From Linanthus parryae (taxonomy: Eukaryota > Streptophyta > Magnoliopsida > Ericales > Polemoniaceae), in assembly GCA_023055425.1 (NCBI GenBank), contig JALGPY010000010.1:51086165-51150164 (forward strand): a stretch of 64,000 nt of DNA. Direction: 5' to 3'. The position numbers and the translations under genes were made by a program. A model generated the notes under the pieces. The model was not told where the DNA came from. It saw nothing but the letters and a program-made list of their open reading frames with translations, and searched no databases. Below are positions 59,160 to 64,000 of this stretch, piece after piece. Each line of letters opens with the position of its first letter. Position 1 is the first letter of the stretch.

Positions 59160-59620
59160 CAAACATGCACATTCTATGTTAGATTAAAGTTTTATTCAAC
59201 TCTTTTCAGTTTTTACCAATCTGATGGTTGAAAACGATCAATTTCAAAACATTATCAAAGACGTGTCGAGGCACACGTGTTGTTTCGTGTAATGCTTACA
59301 AGACTACAACTTCCTTCTCAAGCGGTTAAAAGAGTTGAAAACCAACAACAATCCTTGAAGACGGTGTTGTTTGCCGAATTTGTAAGAAGTATGGTACGTA
59401 GTAAGACTCTGCGTAAAAGACCTAAAAACCTTAACAGTTAACATATGATCTTTAGTCCAGATAAGTTCGACAATACGTTCTGAAGATAGGAAGATTAGAT
59501 TTCCAAAGTTGGGGCTGAGGACAAGATAGAGTCTGTAAGCAAATATGTTTTATTAGGGACTTTTAAGGATAAGATAGAGATATATGTCCTCGACTATTTC
59601 ATAAATGCCGACTACAATGA
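59160..59620 (+). repeat. Diverged paralogue of P450 3' flank with empty long-LTR insertion site
   Basis: This stretch aligns, with indels, to 12680-13062 (for example GCCGAATTTGTAAGAAGTAT, and GACAAGATAGAGTCTGTAAG). It then runs on directly into GATAGAGATATATGTC, the sequence found immediately right of the long-LTR element in copies A and B. The single ATAAG at 59569-59573 is the unduplicated target. Confidence 0.8.
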
Positions 59621-61546
59621 CTTTCATCAGTACACATGTCTTCTTCTTCTTACAAACACGACATTCTCTTTGTATTTGGTGGCCTTGAGCGTAAAAATAA
59701 AATAAAATACGAGACCCTTCATATTTTAATCAAAATACACGATTTTTTTTTCTTTTTATTTTTTTTTTCGAGAAATATCAAAATACACGATTTTGTTTCC
59801 ACTTAAGAGTTAAATTTATGGAATAATATTTTACATTCAGACTTCATATATTTTCATCAAAATTTTCCATAACTAGCAAGCGTTAGCTATTATCAATTCA
59901 AGTATACAGTATCCCTTCATTCTCATCAAAGAGAATATGCATAACCCTTTCAAAAAAAAAGTTGCGCATTTTATCTTTCTATCCCTTGTTCACACACATA
60001 ATTACATGATTGAACCCACCGAATTAATGTTGTGGGATATTTTTTTAGGGGCAATTGTGAGAAAATAGTGTCATTTAATCACAAAAATGTTACTAAAAAG
60101 GAAAATATAAAGAAAGAGAAAATAGGTCCCAAAAACCAAAACGTATAGAAAGAAAAGACATGGGGAAAGTAAGAGAAAGAAAAGATATGGGGAAAGTACT
60201 AGATTCCCTTAAGCTTTAATCCATGTACTTAATTTTCAGTCATGTTGTGAACAATCTTCACTTCTATAAATCAAATATTTAGGAATAACAGGCACCTCTA
60301 AAATTTGGTATGCGCATGAATTTGGTTGCAAGAAAAATTACTTCTCTTTTGTCTTGATTTCGTGGGCGGCTGATGCATAGGGAGAGAGAGGATTGGGAAT
60401 GGAATTAACTCTTCCACTGTTTTTTTTTATTATTCTTTTTAACCAGCAGACCATTTTACTTTTTACTACAGTTAAGTCATCAGCAAAGTTCACAATTAAA
60501 GATCATATAGCTAACAATACTATAAACCCGTACAAATTCTTGTCCAATGTCACCACAAACAATATAAAGTATTTCTTAGACTAACTGTATCTCCATCATA
60601 GGAAGAACTTGCAACTTGGTAATCAAAATGGAATAGCTTACAATACCATCTAGTAACCTTTTCAATAGTGATCTCACAATTTGATCTAATTAAAGAAGAA
60701 CATTGAAAGTGCACTTTATGCGGATGTATAGGAGCAGATTGATTATATTCTTTCTCACAAAAGATGACATTCATTGGTCTACATGAATTGTGACCACCAA
60801 AAACGAAACGGAAGCAAAATCCAGTTTATGTAGGAGATGAAAATGAAAACCATAGTGATTAATTAGTCCAAGAGCAACAACCCACAACAATTTCCTAGCA
60901 AGCAATAAGGGTTACTACCACAATGTAAAGAACAATTTACAGGCATAAGTTATACAGTTAAAAAACCTACACTGCAATTTTAGTGATGCCGATGTCCATA
61001 CCAAAAGCAAAGGAGACCTGAGACTGCAGTATTGAAAACGATCTGAATGTCTAATTACAATAGTACTACTATTCTGGGGGACATATGCCAGAGCCAGAGA
61101 TGTCATGGAAACATTCTCTTGGCAAAAACTTGACATAAACTGTGTTAAAAAAAAAAAGAATTAGTAGACTTAACCTATGTAATTAAAGCATCAAGCCCAC
61201 ATCGCCATATTTCACCATTTCTGGAGAGACCAAAACAAAAACGACATAGTATTCATTAACAAAAGAGACCATGATTGCCACACACGGAGAGCACAACACA
61301 TCAAACTTCACCTCAATTCCAATCTGATCATCAACAGGAAGTGCTAAAATAGAGAATTTATAAAATTAAAAAATGCCTTCAACATTTTCCTCCCATATTG
61401 TTCTAGGACTGAAATTTAAAGCTCATTCCTTAGCAAGAAATTTCTGGGCTGAAATTCATCTGGATTTAATACTATAGATCTAAACCTCTGAATGTAATAA
61501 CAAAAAACACATTCTGAGTGAAAAAACGCTAAGCTTAGATACCTTT
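59621..61546. other. No confirmed gene; possible minus-strand transcription unit
   Basis: No domain is recognisable. A CAGAAATAT-linked short repeat (AAAATACACGATTTT) occurs twice near 59740-59790. On the minus strand a T-rich tract followed by AACACAG at about 61158-61140 looks like a 3' splice site. It is followed by an open stretch down to 60915 (SSFCQENVSMTSLALAYVP) and another at 60774-60550. None matches a family I know. Confidence 0.3.
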
Positions 61547-61888
61547 TGTTATGACAAACCACCTCACGAACGAAGAACGAATAAAAGAAGAACACGAGTA
61601 TTTTACGTGGCTCGCTAGCAAAATATTTGCTAACTACCTCCACGGCGGAAAAGCACTCTTTATTCACTTAAGAGGAATATTTACAATGATGTTTGCATAC
61701 CTAGTAGAGAGACTACTAGCTTCTTTATATAGTACCGTAGAGGAAAACCCACAGGACAAAGGTTTCCAAAACCAAATTGGAAACAAACTTGCAGCCCAAA
61801 AGTTTCCATCTTTGATATGGAAACAATTGCTACTTCATTATTCCACCGCCTTTGACTAATTCAACAAATTCAAGGCACCTCCTCAACA
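61547..61888 (-). mobile_element. Solo LTR, copia-type (342 bp)
   Basis: Ends TGTTATGAC..CTCAACA, flanked by the perfect 5-bp duplication CCTTT (61542-61546 and 61889-61893). On the minus strand it has TATATAAAG (about 61730) followed by AATAAA (about 61650), the order of an LTR promoter and polyadenylation signal. The plus-strand TTTTACGTGGCTCGC..CTCCACGG segment resembles a common plant Ty1/copia LTR. With no internal region it is a solo LTR left by LTR-LTR recombination. Confidence 0.85.
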
Positions 61889-61893
61889 CCTTT

Positions 61894-62893
61894 GGTCACC
61901 AATGTTGTCTCTTTCTCGAGGGAGGACTTGTTGAAAACTTATGGGTTACCTCCCGGCCGAAATCGCCAATAGCTTCATACTGCTCTGTACAAAGGGTAAC
62001 ATGAAATGAACAAAAGTCCTTATTCCTGTCTAACAAACCCCATGCTCCATGAACCACATGCACTATCATAAAGTCGTTATTCATGTGTCTTACTTTAGCA
62101 TAAACTCAGCAAAGATCGATTCGCTCTTGCTGAGTATCAATGAGTATGTGTTCCAATCTTCCAGAAGAAGCCATCCCATAGACGAAGAAAATCAAACTGA
62201 ATCCGGATGCAAGACAACTTACAATGTATCAAAGTGATCACACTTATCTGAGCATCACTAAAACAACTAAGTTCAAACCTCCCTCTCTCAGAGATTTAGA
62301 AGAACAATTTCACCTGAGGGCAATCAAACCCTCACAAACCCTGCCAACAAATCCCCAAATTTAGTATTTTACTAAGAAATACTAAATTTCAGTTATATTT
62401 GTAAATCCCCAAACCGTAAAGTTGACCTGAAGAAGATGAAAAATAATACCAAACATCGTGAATTTGTATTATTTACGTAATCAACCTAATAAAGTGATGT
62501 AAGACATTATGTCATTTACCTGGTAGTAAAGGCTTCCTCCAAATGTTACCAACAAATGCAATATCTCCAAAACACAGATTCACAAATAACTACAGTTGAC
62601 CTCGAAGCTCATAACACCCTATAGACTACTAACTAAGAGTTTAAGAGTGTGTTTGGGCAGCAGAGTGAGAGAAGCCAGGTAACACTGCAAATATTTGAAG
62701 AGTTGAACAACCAATTATAATACAGACAATACTTGAAAACTATGAACAATCACTGGGATACTATATTATAAGCAAGAGATTCCCGGTGAGATCTCCGGAG
62801 TGCACAACGACACTAAAAATCGCTATAGATTAAGAAATGTTCATGGAGAGCGAGCACAGTGAAGAAAAGATTCACGGTGAGATTTCGCAATTG
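61894..62893. other. No confirmed gene
   Basis: No recognisable domain. If the leader at 62894-63160 is real, this would be intron or exon sequence of that minus-strand gene. A minus-strand open stretch at 61896-62084 (NNDFMIVHVVHGAWGLLDRN) is not assignable. Confidence 0.3.
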
Positions 62894-63160
62894 CAGATAT
62901 AGAGAGAGAGAGAGGGGTTAATGAACTCACTCTCGACGGCGACAGTGCGACGGCGACGGCGAGCACTATACGAAAGAAATCAAGAAAACTCATCAAAGCC
63001 GAACATGTTCACCAGAGAAAGACAGGAGACTTACCAGAGGAGGTTGTTCCGAGAGAGAGAAGCTGAAATCGAAACTGCAATCGGCGAGGTTGTGAGAGAG
63101 ACAAACTGAGAGATAGAGGGGGAGGTGGAGGGTTCGTGGGAAGGTCGTGTGTGAGAGACA
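62894..63160 (-). promoter_or_regulatory. Candidate CT-rich 5' leader/first exon of a minus-strand gene
   Basis: On the minus strand the region is rich in CTCTCT runs (the plus-strand GAGAGAGAGAGAG near 62902 and several others), as is common in plant 5' untranslated exons. It contains a strong splice donor, CTCTG followed by GTAAGT, with the exon ending at 63035. No coding exon could be joined to it with confidence within the window. Confidence 0.35.
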
Positions 63161-63398
63161 ATTTTTTTTTTAACTTAGTGGTTTTTTTTCCCCCTAAAGT
63201 TGGTGTGATCTAGCCCTGGATTGATTCAATCTAACGACTGGACAAAAAAATCAACCGTTCTAATCTATAGAATAGATTGATTGACATACTTTTTGAAATC
63301 AGGGAGGGTAAAAGGGCAGTTTTTTAAAACGGGAGGGGGTATTAAGCTTTAAATATAACCTCTTACTCTTTTATAAATCATCACACATAATCAGATAA
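63161..63398. other. No gene seen
   Basis: Possible upstream region of the minus-strand leader. It contains a small inverted repeat (AATCTATAGAATAGATT) but no clear promoter element. Confidence 0.35.
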
Positions 63399-63733
63399 GA
63401 GCATCTCCAACAATAAAATTACTAATTAGCAAAATTTTAACTAATATGAGCTCAAGTTAACATGACTTCTTATTGTTTGCTCCAATGGTATTATGTATTT
63501 TACATAAATTTGTGGGTATTGAATTATAAATAAAATATTTATTACGTTAAAGTAGGAGAGAGATAGACACAAAAAATTGAACTACCTACTTTCTAGCTAG
63601 CTACTTGTATTGACTAGGATACATAATATGTAAAATATTGAGTCATTTAGCTAGCCCATTCCAGCTCATTATTTCTTCTAGTTATGTAAATTATAACTAA
63701 ACTAATTCTTTTACATAACCATTGAAGATGCTC
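63399..63733. mobile_element. Tourist-like MITE (335 bp)
   Basis: Left end GAGCATCTCCAACAAT; right end, reverse-complemented, GAGCATCTTCAATGGTTA, giving imperfect terminal repeats. The trinucleotide TAA flanks both sides (63396-63398 and 63734-63736), as expected for PIF/Harbinger-mobilised Tourist elements. The interior is AT-rich with no coding capacity. Confidence 0.75.
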
Positions 63734-63736
63734 TAA

Positions 63737-64000
63737 GAAGCCTTCCAGAAAATAAAATGAAATAAGAGAATGATATAGAAATAACCCGTTATGATCGAGG
63801 TCAGACCTTCAATCCACTGCCTGGCCAGTAGATTGGATATATAAACATGGCAATTACATTATATGACGGAGTCATGTCTTTATGATTCCAATTCCTTTGG
63901 CATCCTTCTAAGGTTAGCCAAGATCACAGGGAACATCTCTGATGATCATGATCGTATCATTTCAGAACATTGTACCACACTCATTTTCAATATACATAAT
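63737..64000. other. No gene seen
   Basis: The window ends in unassigned DNA. I see no domain on either strand in this short stretch. Confidence 0.4.

Noticed and set aside
60393..60584. 63-codon frame with a hydrophobic N-terminus
   Set aside because: It looks like a signal peptide at first, but there is no family match, the composition is AT-rich and there is no supporting neighbour.
61551..61859. 102-codon plus-strand frame
   Set aside because: It lies wholly inside the solo LTR and antisense to it.

Overview
This looks like nuclear DNA of a flowering plant, probably a eudicot. It is AT-rich, mostly non-coding and packed with plant LTR retrotransposons (Ty3/gypsy and Ty1/copia) and MITEs. 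It also carries decayed copies of an intron-containing cytochrome P450 of the CYP71 clan (CYP71D-like). I find no intact protein-coding gene. Every recognisable coding stretch (gag, protease, reverse transcriptase, RNase H, integrase, P450) is broken by stops, frameshifts, deletions or an inversion. I cannot name the species.

The dominant structure is a large tandem segmental duplication. Positions 1-30450 (copy A) match 36088-57335 (copy B) in the same order and orientation, at about 98% identity where I compared them by eye. Copy B probably begins at about 30451, because the stretch 30451-36087 continues directly into it. If so, the matching 5.6 kb of copy A lies just left of the window.

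Each copy reads, left to right: (1) a plus-strand Ty3/gypsy pol (RT-RNase H-integrase, Athila-like), interrupted inside integrase by a minus-strand non-autonomous element with gag and protease but no pol (TR-GAG-like, tRNA-Asp-type PBS); (2) a field of 16-bp palindromes; (3) a minus-strand Ty1/copia fragment (gag, PBS, one LTR); (4) three CYP71D-like pseudogenes (a, b, c), of which 'a' has part of exon 1 inverted; (5) a non-autonomous LTR retrotransposon with very long LTRs (about 3.27 kb), a very short internal region (about 1.17 kb) and a 5-bp ATAAG target duplication; (6) about 0.85 kb of flank.

The long-LTR element is the main structural difference between the copies. Copy A carries an LTR-int-LTR-int-LTR-int-LTR array (four LTRs, three internal regions, 16.5 kb) inside one ATAAG pair. 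Copy B carries LTR-int-LTR in the same site; its second LTR has lost about 645 bp and gained a 258-bp Stowaway-like MITE. Sequence patches in the copy A LTRs point to expansion by unequal recombination within the LTR. A more diverged paralogue near 59570 preserves the target site without the element.

From 57336 to 64000 the DNA is single-copy in this window. It holds a minus-strand P450 C-terminal scrap, two diverged copies of the P450 3' flank, a copia-type solo LTR with a CCTTT target duplication, a CT-rich leader with a good GTAAGT donor that may be the first exon of a minus-strand gene, and a Tourist-like MITE with a TAA target duplication. No tRNA, rRNA or CRISPR was found.
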